The notes beneath the pieces are model-generated. The model was not told the origin of the DNA and did no database searches. It worked only from the letters and a program-made list of their open reading frames with translations. The translations under genes were made by a program, and so were the position numbers. Shown here one piece after another: positions 23,607 through 33,900 of a stretch of 64,000 bases of DNA (positions are counted from its first letter, which is position 1; each line of letters begins with the position of its first letter). This DNA comes from Variovorax sp. PAMC26660 (GTDB lineage Bacteria > Pseudomonadota > Gammaproteobacteria > Burkholderiales > Burkholderiaceae_C): positions 3,897,501-3,961,500 of the forward strand of contig NZ_CP060295.1 in assembly GCF_014302995.1 (NCBI RefSeq), in the 5' to 3' direction.

Positions 23607-25763
23607 TCAAGGCTCGGCCGACTGCGCAACGCCCTGCATCAGCAGTCCCAACATCGCCAGTTGCGCCACCAGCGCCGGACGCTGTGCGGAGCGCATGTTT
23701 TCGAGCACGCCGCCCAGCAGCTTTGCGCTGTGACCCAGACCCGATTGCTTCAACCGCAGCACCTGCGCCTCGGCCCGTGACCATGCGCCGCCGCCCTGAT
23801 GGCGCAGGCCCTGGCGCAGCCAGAGCGCGAGCAGTTCGAGCGTGTCGCCGGCCAGCGCATTCAACGCAGGCACTTCCTCGGTGTCGCTCTGCAAATCCAG
23901 CGGCTGCGGCATCGGCGCTTCGGCCTGCAGCACCACGGCGCGCTGCGCCGTCAGCAGGCTCAACGGTTGCATGATCGCGCGACCGCCTTGCAGATGCACC
24001 GTGCCGGCCACGGCACGCAGGGCGCCCCATTCGCCTGCGAGCGCGCGTGCCAGTGCGTCGACGGCACCCGGTGAGACGGTGCGATGTGGCAGTGCGAGGT
24101 GCAGCAATCCATCGCTGCCGCTTTCATCCGCTGCCTGTGGCCCGTCCAGCGCCGCCTGCCCCAGCCTCGCGTGCAGCACCTGCGCCGCCGCATCCCAGTG
24201 GCAGGACGCCACCTCCATGCGATCGAAGGCCACCACATGCAGTTGCCCCGCTGCACCGGCCGACGCGCCACTCGCGGCCTGGCGCGGCCGCACGAAGTCC
24301 GGTGGCGCCTCGCGCAGATGCGCCACCAGCGCGGCCACGCTGTCCTGCCGCAGCGGCGCGACGAGGTCGTCCCATGATTTCGGCGACAGCGGCAGCACGC
24401 CGGTCTGGCGCGCGCCGGGGGCGATGTCGATCAGCCCGTTGGCGCGCCGCGTCGCGGTCTTGGTGATGACCTGCCCGCTCGCCAGTTGCCGCAGCGGAAA
24501 GCCCGCGACGCGGCGGCCGAGCAGGTTGGGCGCGGCGCCGCCGGTGGCGATGTCCGCCGCGCGCGACCACTGGCGTTCCAGCACCGTCACGTTCTGCGTG
24601 TCGGGGTCGGCAAAGAGAATGCTCGCCCCTTCGGCCGTGTCGTCGGACCAGAGTTCAGCGCCGAGCGACACCAGCCGCAGGTGGTCGAGCGCGACCTCTC
24701 CCTTCACGCCGATGCCCAGGATCTGGCTCGCCAGCAGCGCAGGCCGCGCCTGCGGGCGCTCGGCCTGCGCGGCCGCCTGAAGCCGGGCCCACAGCTCGGC
24801 CAGCACGCGCACCAGTCGCAAGGGCTCGAAGCGGCTGCTGCGCGCCTGTTGGGCCTGCAGCAGTTGCCAGAGTTCGTCGAGCGCGTCGTCGACCCAGTTC
24901 CAGGCCAGCGCGCGCGCCTGGTTGCGCACCGCCTCGAAGCGTGCCGCCAGCGCCATCAACGGCTGGCTCGATCCGTCGAGCCAGAGCGACAGCAGCAAGG
25001 CGTCGATCTGCGCGCGCAGCATGCGTGCGGCCTCGCCCTGCATCGCTTGCGGCGAAGAGTTGCCATCGGCCGCGTCGGCGCTGCCCGAGGCCGGCGACCG
25101 CACTTCGACCATGACCTCGGCCGAGCCCGGCAGCAACGCACCCGCCTGCCGGAAGGCCCAGAGCGCGATCACCACGTGCGCGCAGCCGCTGCCCTGCTTG
25201 CAGTCGCAGCGCGCATGCACGAGCGAACTGCGCGAGAAGAAGCGCACGCTGCACATCGGCAGCCGCGCCACCGGCGGTGCGCTGGCACTGCGCCACGCCT
25301 GCACGCCGACCACGGGCCGCGCCGCAGCGAACTTGTGGGCCTGTTCGAGCACGGAAGGCGCAAGGCTGGCTGCCAGCGCGGCATCGTCGAACTCGGCGGG
25401 ACTCCATGCACCGGCTGATTCCGTGGGCGCTTCGGTGTCGTCGGCCGATGGTGCCTGCGCGGTGGCCACGGAAGCCGCCTGCGCCTGATAAGCCAGCACC
25501 AGCATCACCCGGTGCCGGCACATGCCGCTCGCGGGGCAACTGCATTGCGCATCGCGCAGCGTGCGCCCGGGTGGCAGGCTGGTGCGCACGCCGTCGTCGA
25601 AGTGGGCCTGCACCACGCCGTCCGCGCCGGTCTCCAGCCGCGGCAGCAGGCCGGCCGCCACGTCCTTTTGCGCACGCTTGACGAAGCCCGCGTTGGCCAG
25701 CGCGGTCAACGCCTCTGGCGTCAGTTCGAGCAGGTCGGCGCGCAGTTCGGTCATCGCGCTCAT
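23607..25763 (-). CDS. SWIM zinc-finger protein (YehQ-like)
   Basis: 718-aa protein with two SWIM-type C-x-C-x(n)-C-x-H fingers, not one: Cys74/Cys76/Cys82/His84 (AQCSCPASGMCRHRVM) and Cys186/Cys188/Cys194/His196 (RCDCKQGSGCAHVVIA). SWIM fingers bind DNA or proteins. The remaining 500 residues are alpha-helical and Ala/Leu-rich, with no recognised enzyme motif. It is the last gene of the six-gene operon and starts on an ATGA overlap with the VWA gene. It resembles, by memory of domain layout, E. coli YehQ. The function is unknown. Confidence 0.85.
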   Translation of the reverse strand: MSAMTELRADLLELTPEALTALANAGFVKRAQKDVAAGLLPRLETGADGVVQAHFDDGVRTSLPPGRTLRDAQCSCPASGMCRHRVMLVLAYQAQAASVATAQAPSADDTEAPTESAGAWSPAEFDDAALAASLAPSVLEQAHKFAAARPVVGVQAWRSASAPPVARLPMCSVRFFSRSSLVHARCDCKQGSGCAHVVIALWAFRQAGALLPGSAEVMVEVRSPASGSADAADGNSSPQAMQGEAARMLRAQIDALLLSLWLDGSSQPLMALAARFEAVRNQARALAWNWVDDALDELWQLLQAQQARSSRFEPLRLVRVLAELWARLQAAAQAERPQARPALLASQILGIGVKGEVALDHLRLVSLGAELWSDDTAEGASILFADPDTQNVTVLERQWSRAADIATGGAAPNLLGRRVAGFPLRQLASGQVITKTATRRANGLIDIAPGARQTGVLPLSPKSWDDLVAPLRQDSVAALVAHLREAPPDFVRPRQAASGASAGAAGQLHVVAFDRMEVASCHWDAAAQVLHARLGQAALDGPQAADESGSDGLLHLALPHRTVSPGAVDALARALAGEWGALRAVAGTVHLQGGRAIMQPLSLLTAQRAVVLQAEAPMPQPLDLQSDTEEVPALNALAGDTLELLALWLRQGLRHQGGGAWSRAEAQVLRLKQSGLGHSAKLLGGVLENMRSAQRPALVAQLAMLGLLMQGVAQSAEP

Positions 25764-26884
25764 CCCTGCACCTTCTCGGCCAGCCAGCCCGCGAGCTGGC
25801 CCGGCGTCATCGCGCCGATCTGCGCGCCTTCGCGCACCAGCCGCGCGGCCATCTCGCGGTCAAAGGCCGGCTCGGCCTGCGCATCGAGCGCGGCCAGCCC
25901 GAGCACCTTGGCACCCGACTCGACCAGCGCCTTCACCCGCCGCACCAGCTCGTGTTCGCTGCCGCCTTCGTAGAAGTCGCTCACCAGCACCACGATGCTC
26001 TTGCGCGGATTGGCAATCAGCGACTGCGCATAGGCCACGGCCTTCGCGATGTCGGTCCCGCCGCCCAGTTGCACCTTCATCAGCAGCTCGACCGGATCGG
26101 ACACATCGGATGTGAGGTCGACCACCGCCGTGTCGAAGGCCACCAGCCGCGTGCGCATGCCGGGCAACTGCCACAGGCACGCAGCCATCACCGCGCTGTG
26201 GATCACCGAGTCGACCATCGAGCCGCTCTGGTCGATCAGCAGGATGATGTCCCACGGCTCGGCGTGCCGCTTGGTGCGGCTGATGAACACCGGCCGCTCC
26301 ACATAGAGCTTGCGGCGTTCCGGGTCGTAGCGGTGCAGGTTGGCGGCCAGCGTCTGCTTGAAGTCGAAGTTGCGCGCGATCTTCATGCGCGATCGGCGGC
26401 GCCGGTCGCGGCTGCCGCTGAAGGCCTGCCGCACTTCGGTGGCCAGCTTTTCCATGATGCGGCGCACCACCTCGGCCACCAGCTTGCGCGCGGCCGCGAG
26501 CACCTGCGGGTTCATCAGGTGCTTGGTGTGCAGCACCGCGCGCAGCAGCGATTCGGAAGGCTCGATGCGCTCCAGCACTTCGAGGTTGGTCACCACCTCG
26601 TCGATGCCGTAGCGCTCGACCGCGTCCTGCTCCAGCCGCTCGATCACTTCCTTCGGAAAGAGCGAGTGGATGGTGTTGATCCAGTCCGGCGTGCTGAGCG
26701 CCGACGGGCCGAGGCCCGCGCTGCGTTCGCCGCGGCTGGCGCGGTCGCTGTCGCGGCCGTAGAGCCAGTCGAGCGCGGCGTCGGCCGCCTTGGCCTCGGC
26801 GCTCAGGCCGCCGCAGCACGCTTCGGCCGGATCGCCCAGCAGCAGGCGCCAGCGTTGCAGCGGATCGGGAATGTCCAGGCTCAT
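25760..26884 (-). CDS. VWA-domain protein partner of MoxR ATPase (YehP-like)
   Basis: 374-aa cytoplasmic protein without signal peptide or membrane segment. The N-terminal ~200 residues are helical. The C-terminal von Willebrand A domain (about 210-370) has an intact metal-ion-dependent adhesion site: Asp218-x-Ser220-x-Ser222 in DQSGSM, Thr277 in GGGTDI, and Asp303 in SDFYEGG. In RavA-ViaA and CbbQ-CbbO such proteins are the substrate adaptors of MoxR ATPases, and the MoxR gene lies two genes upstream. It overlaps both the DUF5682-type gene and the SWIM gene by 4 bp. Confidence 0.92.
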   Translation of the reverse strand: MSLDIPDPLQRWRLLLGDPAEACCGGLSAEAKAADAALDWLYGRDSDRASRGERSAGLGPSALSTPDWINTIHSLFPKEVIERLEQDAVERYGIDEVVTNLEVLERIEPSESLLRAVLHTKHLMNPQVLAAARKLVAEVVRRIMEKLATEVRQAFSGSRDRRRRSRMKIARNFDFKQTLAANLHRYDPERRKLYVERPVFISRTKRHAEPWDIILLIDQSGSMVDSVIHSAVMAACLWQLPGMRTRLVAFDTAVVDLTSDVSDPVELLMKVQLGGGTDIAKAVAYAQSLIANPRKSIVVLVSDFYEGGSEHELVRRVKALVESGAKVLGLAALDAQAEPAFDREMAARLVREGAQIGAMTPGQLAGWLAEKVQG

Positions 26885-29331
26885 GGGCGGGGGCTTCCGT
26901 CGAAGTCCTTGTCGTTGTTGTCGAGCGTGACGCCCCAGGCCGCGAGGCGCGCGAGCACGGCGTCTTCCACCATGCGCGCCTGCGCCAGCGCTTCCGGCGC
27001 GGCCTCGCCGGAGTGCGTGGCCGTGAGCGCGCGGCGCGACAGATGAGCGGCGTCGTGCAGCTTCAGCACCTGCTCGGCCAGCAATCCGCGCTCTTGCGGC
27101 GGCAGCCAGGCAAAGGCGGCGCGCAGGCTGGGCATGGCGCGCACGAAGTCGGCGTTGTCCAGCGCCTGCACCGTGCGGTCCATGCCGGCGACGAAGGCCG
27201 GTTCGGACGACAGCGTTTCGCGTGCCAGCGCGAGCAGGCCGGTGAGCGCATCGCCGAGCACCGGCGCAGGCAGCGAATGCAGCAGTTGCATCGCTTCATT
27301 CACGCCGGCATCGTGCGGCTGCGCGTGTGCAGCCCGCCCCGCCAGGCTCAGCGTGGCGCCCAGCGCGGCGCCACGGCTCACGGGCGCGGCGCTGGCATCG
27401 GCCGCCTTGCGCTGCCAGACCGCGAGCGCGCGCGCCGGCTCCACGTCGAGCAGCTTCGGTGCGTCGGCGTCGTGCGATGTGTCGGCCGCATGGGCCAGCA
27501 CGTCGGCCACGATCCGCCGCAGCGCGAGGTGGCCCTGCAGATGCGCGTCCATGTCGGCTGGCGTGACGGCGGCGGGCGGCTCCAGCAGCCACAGCGCGCG
27601 GTCGAAGCCCGACTCGATCACCACGCGCAGCACCGGCGCATCGGCCATGCCCAGCATCTGGCCGTGGCGCAGCAGCGTATGCAGCACCGACAAGGCCGGG
27701 CCCAGCGCCTCGAAGCGCGGCTCGTTGGCGATGGCGCCCTGCAGCTCGCCCAGCAGCGAATCGCTGAGCGCCGACAGCCCCGCCCACGCGGCCTGGTTGA
27801 GCCCATCGGCCAACGGACCGATGCGGCCCTGTGCCTGGCGCAGATCGTCTTCGAGCCGGGCCCGCGCCGCGTCATGCAGGCTCGCGCCCCAGGCGCCGGC
27901 CTCGATCAGCGCGGCCTGCTGCTCCAGCGGCTCGGCCAGCGACCAGACTTCGGTGCGTTCGCCCGACATTGCCAGCTTCGGCCCTTGCGTGCGTCGCACG
28001 CCGGGCAGTCGCAGGATCGACAGCCGGTGCAGCACGCGGCTCTTCGCGCGGTCGGCGTCGGCCAGCAGGTCGATCTTGAGCTGGCCGCGCAGCACGATGC
28101 CGTGCGCAGCGAGTTCGGCCGCCACCGCAGCCACCAGCGGCGGCTGCGGCGTGCCGGGCGCGAGGCGGCCGACGGTGTCGCCGGCCAGCACATCCATGGC
28201 CTGCACCAGCACCGGGTCGGTGCCGGGGCGGATCGCGCCGCGGTAGGTCCAGGGCAGCGGCGCATCGAGCGCGTCTTTTACCAGCGCGCCGGCCAGCGCG
28301 TCGAGCCAGTCGGAGCGCAGCGGCTTCTCGTGACCGCGCAAACGCGCGAGGCCTTGCGCACGCAGATGCACGGCCATTAGGTCGGCGGTGGAGGCGGGCA
28401 GTTTCTTGTCGCGCAGCCGTTGCATCACGTGCTGCAGCGCGCGATGTGCGGCGCCTTCGGGGCCGTGCTCCCAGACCCACTGGTAGTAGGCGGGGGAGGG
28501 CATGCCCGAGGCATAACCGGCGAAGGCATCGAGGCGCTTGAATGTGTACGGCACGAGGTAGGAGCCGAAGCGCAGCGGCGCATCGGCTCTGTCGTCCTGG
28601 CCTCCTTCATTGCAGGGTTCGAGCGATGGCTCTGGGGTTGCGGGCAGCTCGGCCGGCAGGCCCTGCCAGAGCCGCGCCAGCGCAGGCGCGTGGTAGCCGC
28701 CGCACACCACCAGCACCTGCGCGCGGCCGGGCTCAACCGGCTGCGCCATCGCCCAGGCGATCCAGCGCGCCATCATCTGTTCGCGCGCCTGGTTGCCCAG
28801 CGAGCCGGGGTCTTCGCCGCGCAAATGATCGAAGTAGGTGGCCAGGCGCTGCGCCAGCTCGGCCGCATCGCAGCCGTCCTCGAACAGGTGGTCCCACAGT
28901 GCATCGCGGCCCTGCACCGAGAGCTTCTCGGTCAGCGCGCGTTCGTAGGCTTCGGCGCGTTCTTCATGCTGCGCATCGGCCACGTCGGCGTATCGGTTCT
29001 CCATGCGCGAGAAGGCGTCGTGCCACGCAGGCAGGTCGATGAAGCGCACCTGCGCGCCGACTTCGCGCGCCACCTGCAGCGCCTGCCATTCGGGCGAGTG
29101 CTCGGCAAAGGGCGACCACGAGCCGCGATGCGTTTCGTCGCCCGAGAGGTAGCTGTAGATCGCCACCGGCAACTGGTGCGGCAGGTACAGCTCGGCCAGT
29201 CGTTCGTTGAAATCGGCTGGCCCTTCGATCAGCACATGCGCGGGGCGCAGGGTGCGGATGCGCTCGGCGACCAGCCGCGCGCAGGCAGGGCTGTGGTGAC
29301 GCACGCCGACGATGTGGGGCTGCTGTGTCAT
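26881..29331 (-). CDS. DUF5682-type protein, possible EreA/ChaN-like enzyme
   Basis: 816-aa cytoplasmic protein. The N-terminal ~230 residues show VGVRHHSPAC (Arg11, His12, His13), VLIEGPADF (Glu36), FIDLPAWHDA (Asp99), REQMMARWIAWA (Arg183-Glu184) and VVCGGYHAPAL (His214). This H...E...R(E/D)xxMA...GxxH order recalls the erythromycin-esterase/ChaN/TIKI superfamily, so a hydrolase-like site is plausible; this is inference. The rest is helical, with many Ala/Leu repeats. The ATG at 29331, 10 bp after the MoxR stop, is preferred; a GTG at 29376 is an alternative. It overlaps the VWA gene by 4 bp. E. coli YehM is, from memory, a homologue. Confidence 0.85.
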   Translation of the reverse strand: MTQQPHIVGVRHHSPACARLVAERIRTLRPAHVLIEGPADFNERLAELYLPHQLPVAIYSYLSGDETHRGSWSPFAEHSPEWQALQVAREVGAQVRFIDLPAWHDAFSRMENRYADVADAQHEERAEAYERALTEKLSVQGRDALWDHLFEDGCDAAELAQRLATYFDHLRGEDPGSLGNQAREQMMARWIAWAMAQPVEPGRAQVLVVCGGYHAPALARLWQGLPAELPATPEPSLEPCNEGGQDDRADAPLRFGSYLVPYTFKRLDAFAGYASGMPSPAYYQWVWEHGPEGAAHRALQHVMQRLRDKKLPASTADLMAVHLRAQGLARLRGHEKPLRSDWLDALAGALVKDALDAPLPWTYRGAIRPGTDPVLVQAMDVLAGDTVGRLAPGTPQPPLVAAVAAELAAHGIVLRGQLKIDLLADADRAKSRVLHRLSILRLPGVRRTQGPKLAMSGERTEVWSLAEPLEQQAALIEAGAWGASLHDAARARLEDDLRQAQGRIGPLADGLNQAAWAGLSALSDSLLGELQGAIANEPRFEALGPALSVLHTLLRHGQMLGMADAPVLRVVIESGFDRALWLLEPPAAVTPADMDAHLQGHLALRRIVADVLAHAADTSHDADAPKLLDVEPARALAVWQRKAADASAAPVSRGAALGATLSLAGRAAHAQPHDAGVNEAMQLLHSLPAPVLGDALTGLLALARETLSSEPAFVAGMDRTVQALDNADFVRAMPSLRAAFAWLPPQERGLLAEQVLKLHDAAHLSRRALTATHSGEAAPEALAQARMVEDAVLARLAAWGVTLDNNDKDFDGSPRP

Positions 29332-29341
29332 TGCCGCGCGC

Positions 29342-30490
29342 TCAGGGAAGACGATGCCGCGCCTCGTAGTACGCACGCCAGTGCGCGCCGTTGCGCTTGG
29401 CGGCCTTCTGCTCGAAGTAGCGGCGCAGCTTGGCGCGATCGTCCGCGTTGTCTTTCACCACCGTGCCCGCGATGCAATCGACCAGATCGGCCGGCGAGCC
29501 CTCGCGCTGTTCGAGGAACCACGCGCGCACGCCGACCGCATGCGCCACGTTCACCGCTTCGGCGGTCGACATCACGGCCGTGAGCCGGTCCATCGCTGCG
29601 TCGCCACCATTGCCGTTCCCGCCTTCCTTGGCCGGCGCGCCGCGCAGGTCGCGGAAGGTCGACACCAGCAGTTCCAGCACCGGCGCGGGAATGGTCTTCG
29701 GAATGCCGCTCTGTGCCAGAAGGCGCGCGGACGACTCCTGCACCAGCGCCAGTTCGCGGTCGAAGTCGAGGATGGGGAACACGGTCTCGAAATCGAAGCG
29801 GCGCTTGAGCGCCGCGCTCATCTCGTTCACGCCACGGTCGCGCGTGTTGGCGGTGGCGATGATGTTGAAGCCCTCGCGCGCATAGAGCATGCCGTGCTCG
29901 CCCGACAGCTCGGGCACCGCCATCACGCGGTCCGACAGCATGCCGAGCAGGCAGTCCTGCACTTCGAGCGGCGCGCGCGTGATTTCCTCGAAGCGCACCA
30001 CCTGGCCCTTCTGCATGCCCAGGTAGAGCGGCGCCGGCACCATCGCGCGCGGGCTCGGCCCTTCGTTGATGAGCAGCGCGTAGTTCCAGCCGTACTTGAT
30101 CTGGTCTTCGGTGATCGATGCGCCGCCCTGGATGGTGAGCGTCGAGATGCCCGAGATGGCGGTGGCCAGCAGCTCCGACAGCATCGACTTCGCCGTGCCC
30201 GGCTCGCCCACCAGCATCAGCCCGCGTCCGGTGGCCAGCGTGACCAGCATGCGTTCGATGCTGGCCACGGGCGCGACGATCTTGGGCGCGATGTCGAGCG
30301 ACGCATCTCCGAGGATGAAGGCGCGGGCGGCTTTCAGCCCCAGCACCCAGCCGGGCGGGCGCGGGTCCTTGTCCTGCGCCTGCAAGCGCGCGAGCTGCGC
30401 GGCGTACTGGATCTCGGCCGGCGGGCGTTGCAACTGCGTTGGCGTTTGCGGCGCACCGGTGTCTTTGGAGCTTTTGCTGGATGTGGCCAT
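29342..30490 (-). CDS. MoxR-family AAA+ ATPase (YehL-like)
   Basis: 382-aa MoxR ATPase, a ring-forming chaperone-like AAA+ protein. Seen: Walker A GEPGTAKS (residues 95-102), Walker B VVRFEEI (164-170), sensor 1 Asn215 in ATANT, arginine-finger pair Arg230-Arg231 in LKRRFDF, and the helical lid beyond residue 250 with a Gly/Asn-rich insert (EGGNGNGG). The start at 30490 is chosen because the preceding frame is antisense-type shadow. It lies 17 bp after the small secreted-protein gene. MoxR proteins act with VWA partners, here encoded two genes downstream, to remodel or insert cofactors into client proteins. The client is unknown. Confidence 0.94.
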   Translation of the reverse strand: MATSSKSSKDTGAPQTPTQLQRPPAEIQYAAQLARLQAQDKDPRPPGWVLGLKAARAFILGDASLDIAPKIVAPVASIERMLVTLATGRGLMLVGEPGTAKSMLSELLATAISGISTLTIQGGASITEDQIKYGWNYALLINEGPSPRAMVPAPLYLGMQKGQVVRFEEITRAPLEVQDCLLGMLSDRVMAVPELSGEHGMLYAREGFNIIATANTRDRGVNEMSAALKRRFDFETVFPILDFDRELALVQESSARLLAQSGIPKTIPAPVLELLVSTFRDLRGAPAKEGGNGNGGDAAMDRLTAVMSTAEAVNVAHAVGVRAWFLEQREGSPADLVDCIAGTVVKDNADDRAKLRRYFEQKAAKRNGAHWRAYYEARHRLP

Positions 30491-30507
30491 GGTGGATGCT
30501 GATGAAA

Positions 30508-30945
30508 CTAGAGGAGCTTGTACTCGCCGGGCTTGCCGGTCTCGATGGTGATGTCCGAGCTGTCCTGCGAATAGGTGTGAGTGGCGCGCAGCCGGATGCG
30601 CCCGCCCTGGAAGGTCTCGCGCCGGTTGCCGGCTTCGAGGACGTTCATGCCACCCGAGAGCTCCTTCACGAGCACGCGCGCCACCCGCCGTGGCGCACCG
30701 CGTTCGCCGACCGTCAGCCATTCGATCCACAGCCGTGAATGCACATGCGAGAACCCCGTGTCGGCGATCACCACGCGAAGCACGCCGCTGCCCTTCGGCG
30801 AGGTCCACTCGCCGCCGGTGGCCACAGTGGTCACGCGCGGCGAGACCTCGGGCGCGTTGCCTTCGGCCGCTGTTGCTGCTGTGGCCGCCAAGGCCGTGGC
30901 CGCGATGGCCAGGCCCGCCGCCAGCATCCACGCGCGCCGCTTCAT
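30508..30945 (-). CDS. Small secreted protein of unknown function within the MoxR operon
   Basis: 145-aa protein with a clear signal peptide (MKRRAWMLAAGLAIAATALA, cleavage predicted after ATAA or AAE near residue 28). The mature ~117 residues are rich in Val, Arg and Thr with alternating hydrophobic residues (RLWIEWLTVGE, IRLRATHTYSQDSSDITIE), suggesting a beta-sandwich. There are no cysteines. It starts on an ATGA overlap with the giant WGR gene and ends 17 bp before the MoxR gene, so it is firmly part of the operon. I do not recognise the family. It is the only exported product of the module, which makes it a candidate client or sensor. Confidence 0.8.
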   Translation of the reverse strand: MKRRAWMLAAGLAIAATALAATAATAAEGNAPEVSPRVTTVATGGEWTSPKGSGVLRVVIADTGFSHVHSRLWIEWLTVGERGAPRRVARVLVKELSGGMNVLEAGNRRETFQGGRIRLRATHTYSQDSSDITIETGKPGEYKLL

Positions 30946-33900
30946 GCCCGCAGCCCTTCCATGTCGCGGATCAGTTCGCTCGCCGAGATCGGGTCGAGCA
31001 GGTGCAGTGCTTCGGCATCGCGCATGTCGCCCCAGCCCGAGGGCTGGCCGACCTGCACCTGGCCCAGCGTCTGCTCGGGATATTCGTCCACCATGCCGAC
31101 GATGATGCCGGGGTCCAGGCTCAGCTCGATCACGCGGTTCGTGCCCAGCGGCTTGCTGAAGTACCAGATGCAGCCGGCGTCTTGCGCCTGGCCGCGGCGC
31201 CAGCCCTTGTTGGCCAGGCCCAGCACGCGACCGGTGGGCACCTTCACGTCTTTCCAGCGCTCGAGCTTCAAGCTCTTCTTTTCTTCGTCGGTCAGCGTGT
31301 AGATGTCGCGGCCGATCTGGGCGAAGGGCTGCAGCAGCTCGTAGTCGGCGAACACCTGGCCGAAGGCGGCGGCATCGGCGGGCGACAGGTCCAGCGCATG
31401 CGGCACGCCGATGCGGATGTTGTCGCCCGTAGGCAATTCGAAGGGGTCGTCTTCGGCCGTGGTGTAGCTGCCGTCCTCCGCCACGCGGAAGCATGCCTGC
31501 AGCGTGCCGCCGTAGCTGTTGTCGCCCTCCACCGCGTACACCCCCCAGATCAGCCGCTGCACGATGTGGCGCACCAGCGGATGCTCGACCAGGAAAAGGC
31601 GAAACACCTCGGGCGTCCAGCGCCGGCGTGCGCACATCGCCACTTCGAGGCGCAGCAGTTGCTGGCTCGCGATGGTGCGTGCGTCCTTCTTGAGCAGCTT
31701 GAAGCGCTCGACCGCTTCCTTGCCCAGTGCGTCGTCGTCGGTCTTCTTGGGCTTGGGCAGGTCGGGCAGCCGCGCGCCATCGACGCCACCGGTGCTCTCG
31801 CGCACATAGGGCTTGAGCGCTTCGTCGAACCCGACCTTGAAGGCGCGCGGGCCGAAGTCCAGCAGCATCGTGCCCTGCTCGTCGAGGCCGAGGTCGGGTG
31901 CGAGCCGGTCTTCGAGTTCCTCGGTGCTCAGGCCGCGCGCCTCGGCGATGGCGTCGATCTTCTCGCGCGCCTTGTCCTGCAGGCCCTTGAACTTGACCTT
32001 CTGCGCGATGCCGTTGAGCAGCATCAGCGCGACGTCGCTGCCGATGGTGGCCAGCACGTCGAGCCCGGTCACGGCGCGCGCATGCGCAGCCTCGCCGGGC
32101 CAGGCGCGAATGAAGGGTGTGAGCTTGCGCGCCGTGTCGTCGTTGCCGAACAGGCCCAGCGAGGTGAGCGCCCAGCCTTCCTTGCTCGGCCCGCTGGCTT
32201 CGAGCCAGGCGGTGAAGGCGTCCCATGCGAACTCGGCCAGCGAGTCGGCGTCGCAGGCCTCCTTGACCACGGGGATGCCACCGTAGATGCCTTCGGTGGT
32301 CGGAAAGGTCAGCATCTGGCCGAAGTGGTCGAGCGCATCGTCGGGCAGCGCCTTGCCGTTCCTGAGCGTCGGGCGGCGCCAGCCGCGCGGTTGCCAGAAC
32401 TCGGGCAGCTTGGCGCGCTTGGTGGGAAAGCGGTCGAGCGGGCTTTCGTCGAGCACGGCGCGCAGCGCCTGCACCACCTCGGGCTGGCGGTAGCGGCCGG
32501 CCACTTCGAGCAGCAGCGCCTCGTGGCCGTTGGCCTGCAGGAGGCGCAACGCCGAGCCCGCGCAGTCGCGTGCCTCGCCGGCCTTGCCGAGCGCAGGCGC
32601 GATCAGGCCGCAGGCGGCGTGCTCGGGATACTTCAGCAGCCATTCGCGGCCGGCGGCGCGCAAGGTCTTGAGCTTGGCGAAGGCGCGGGCGGCCGGCATG
32701 GCCAGGTCGGGCGTGCCGTAGTTGAGCGCGTACGACAGGTTCTCGGAGGGTTTCGACCGCACCATCGCAATCAGGCCCGGCATCACGGCCTGGCCGTGCG
32801 TGGCGAGCACCATGCCGATGTCGTCGCTTTCCGCCTCGCTCGCAATCGCGTTCCAGAACGGCACGCCGACTGCAGCCGGCAGCAGCGTGACGAAGCTCGA
32901 TGTGAAGCAGAACCAGTTGTAGCGCTCCTTCTTGCGCTCGACCACCATGGCGCGCCAGTTGGCGATCAGCCCCTGCGCATCGCCGTCGCGGATCGCGGCT
33001 TCGGCCGCCTTGGCGAGCGGGCCGTGTGATTTTTGCTTCTTGATGTCGAAGCCCAGTTCATCGAGCAGCACCGCCATGTTCTGGCGCGCCGATGCATGGC
33101 GATTCATTTGCCACGAGTTCAGGCGCAACGCCTTCTCGCGTTCGCCTTCGTTCCACTGTTCAGCCGTAGCCAGCGCAAGCGGTTCCAGCACCAGCGTGGC
33201 GGCGGCTTTCTTCTGCACTTTGGCAAGCCACGGTGGCGCGGCCAGCACGGGCGGCAGTTCGTCGGCATCGGCCACTTCGGCGGGGCCGGACAGCAGCGCG
33301 AGTTGCCGGTCGATGGCGGCCTGCGCGCCAGCATCCAGCCAGGGCCGCAGCGCGGGCAGCAGGGCTGCGCTGTGCGCGCGCAGCAGGCGCGTGAGGCTGG
33401 GCGTGACGAGGTTGGCGTCCTTGCCGCCAGCCGCGACCAGCCGTGACAGCGCGGCGATGGCCGCCGCCGGCCAGCGGTCGACCGACAGCGCAAGCCGCGC
33501 CAGCGCGCCCTTCGATTGGCTCGCCACGCGGGCCAGCGCCTGCACCGCCTCGGGCGTGCCGATGCATGCGAGCGCGTCGCCCGCGTCGTCGTTGGCGGCG
33601 CCGCGCTCCAGCACGGGCACGGCCTCGGTGCCGCGCTCCTGCACCAGCGTGCTCGTCATGTGGCTGTCGCCCCAGAAGCCGCTGGAATAGCTGAGCTTGA
33701 CCTTGGCGGCCAGCGCGATGGCGGCCAGGTCGGTGGCCGTCAGCAGCAGCCAGTGCGTGGTTTCGGGCGTGCCCTTTTCGGCTGCGAGCGCATGCACCAT
33801 CGCGTTCGAGATCTCGGGGGCGTCGGGCAGCATCAGGGCCAGCGTGGGTTGGCGGCTGGGGTGCACGCCGGGCAACGCGGCTTCGATCTTGTCGCGGCAG

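Noticed and set aside
30690..33029. 779-codon plus-strand frame opposite the WGR/DUF4132 gene
   Set aside because: Antisense shadow; the opposite strand carries WGR and DUF4132 motifs, a good ribosome-binding site and coupled overlaps.
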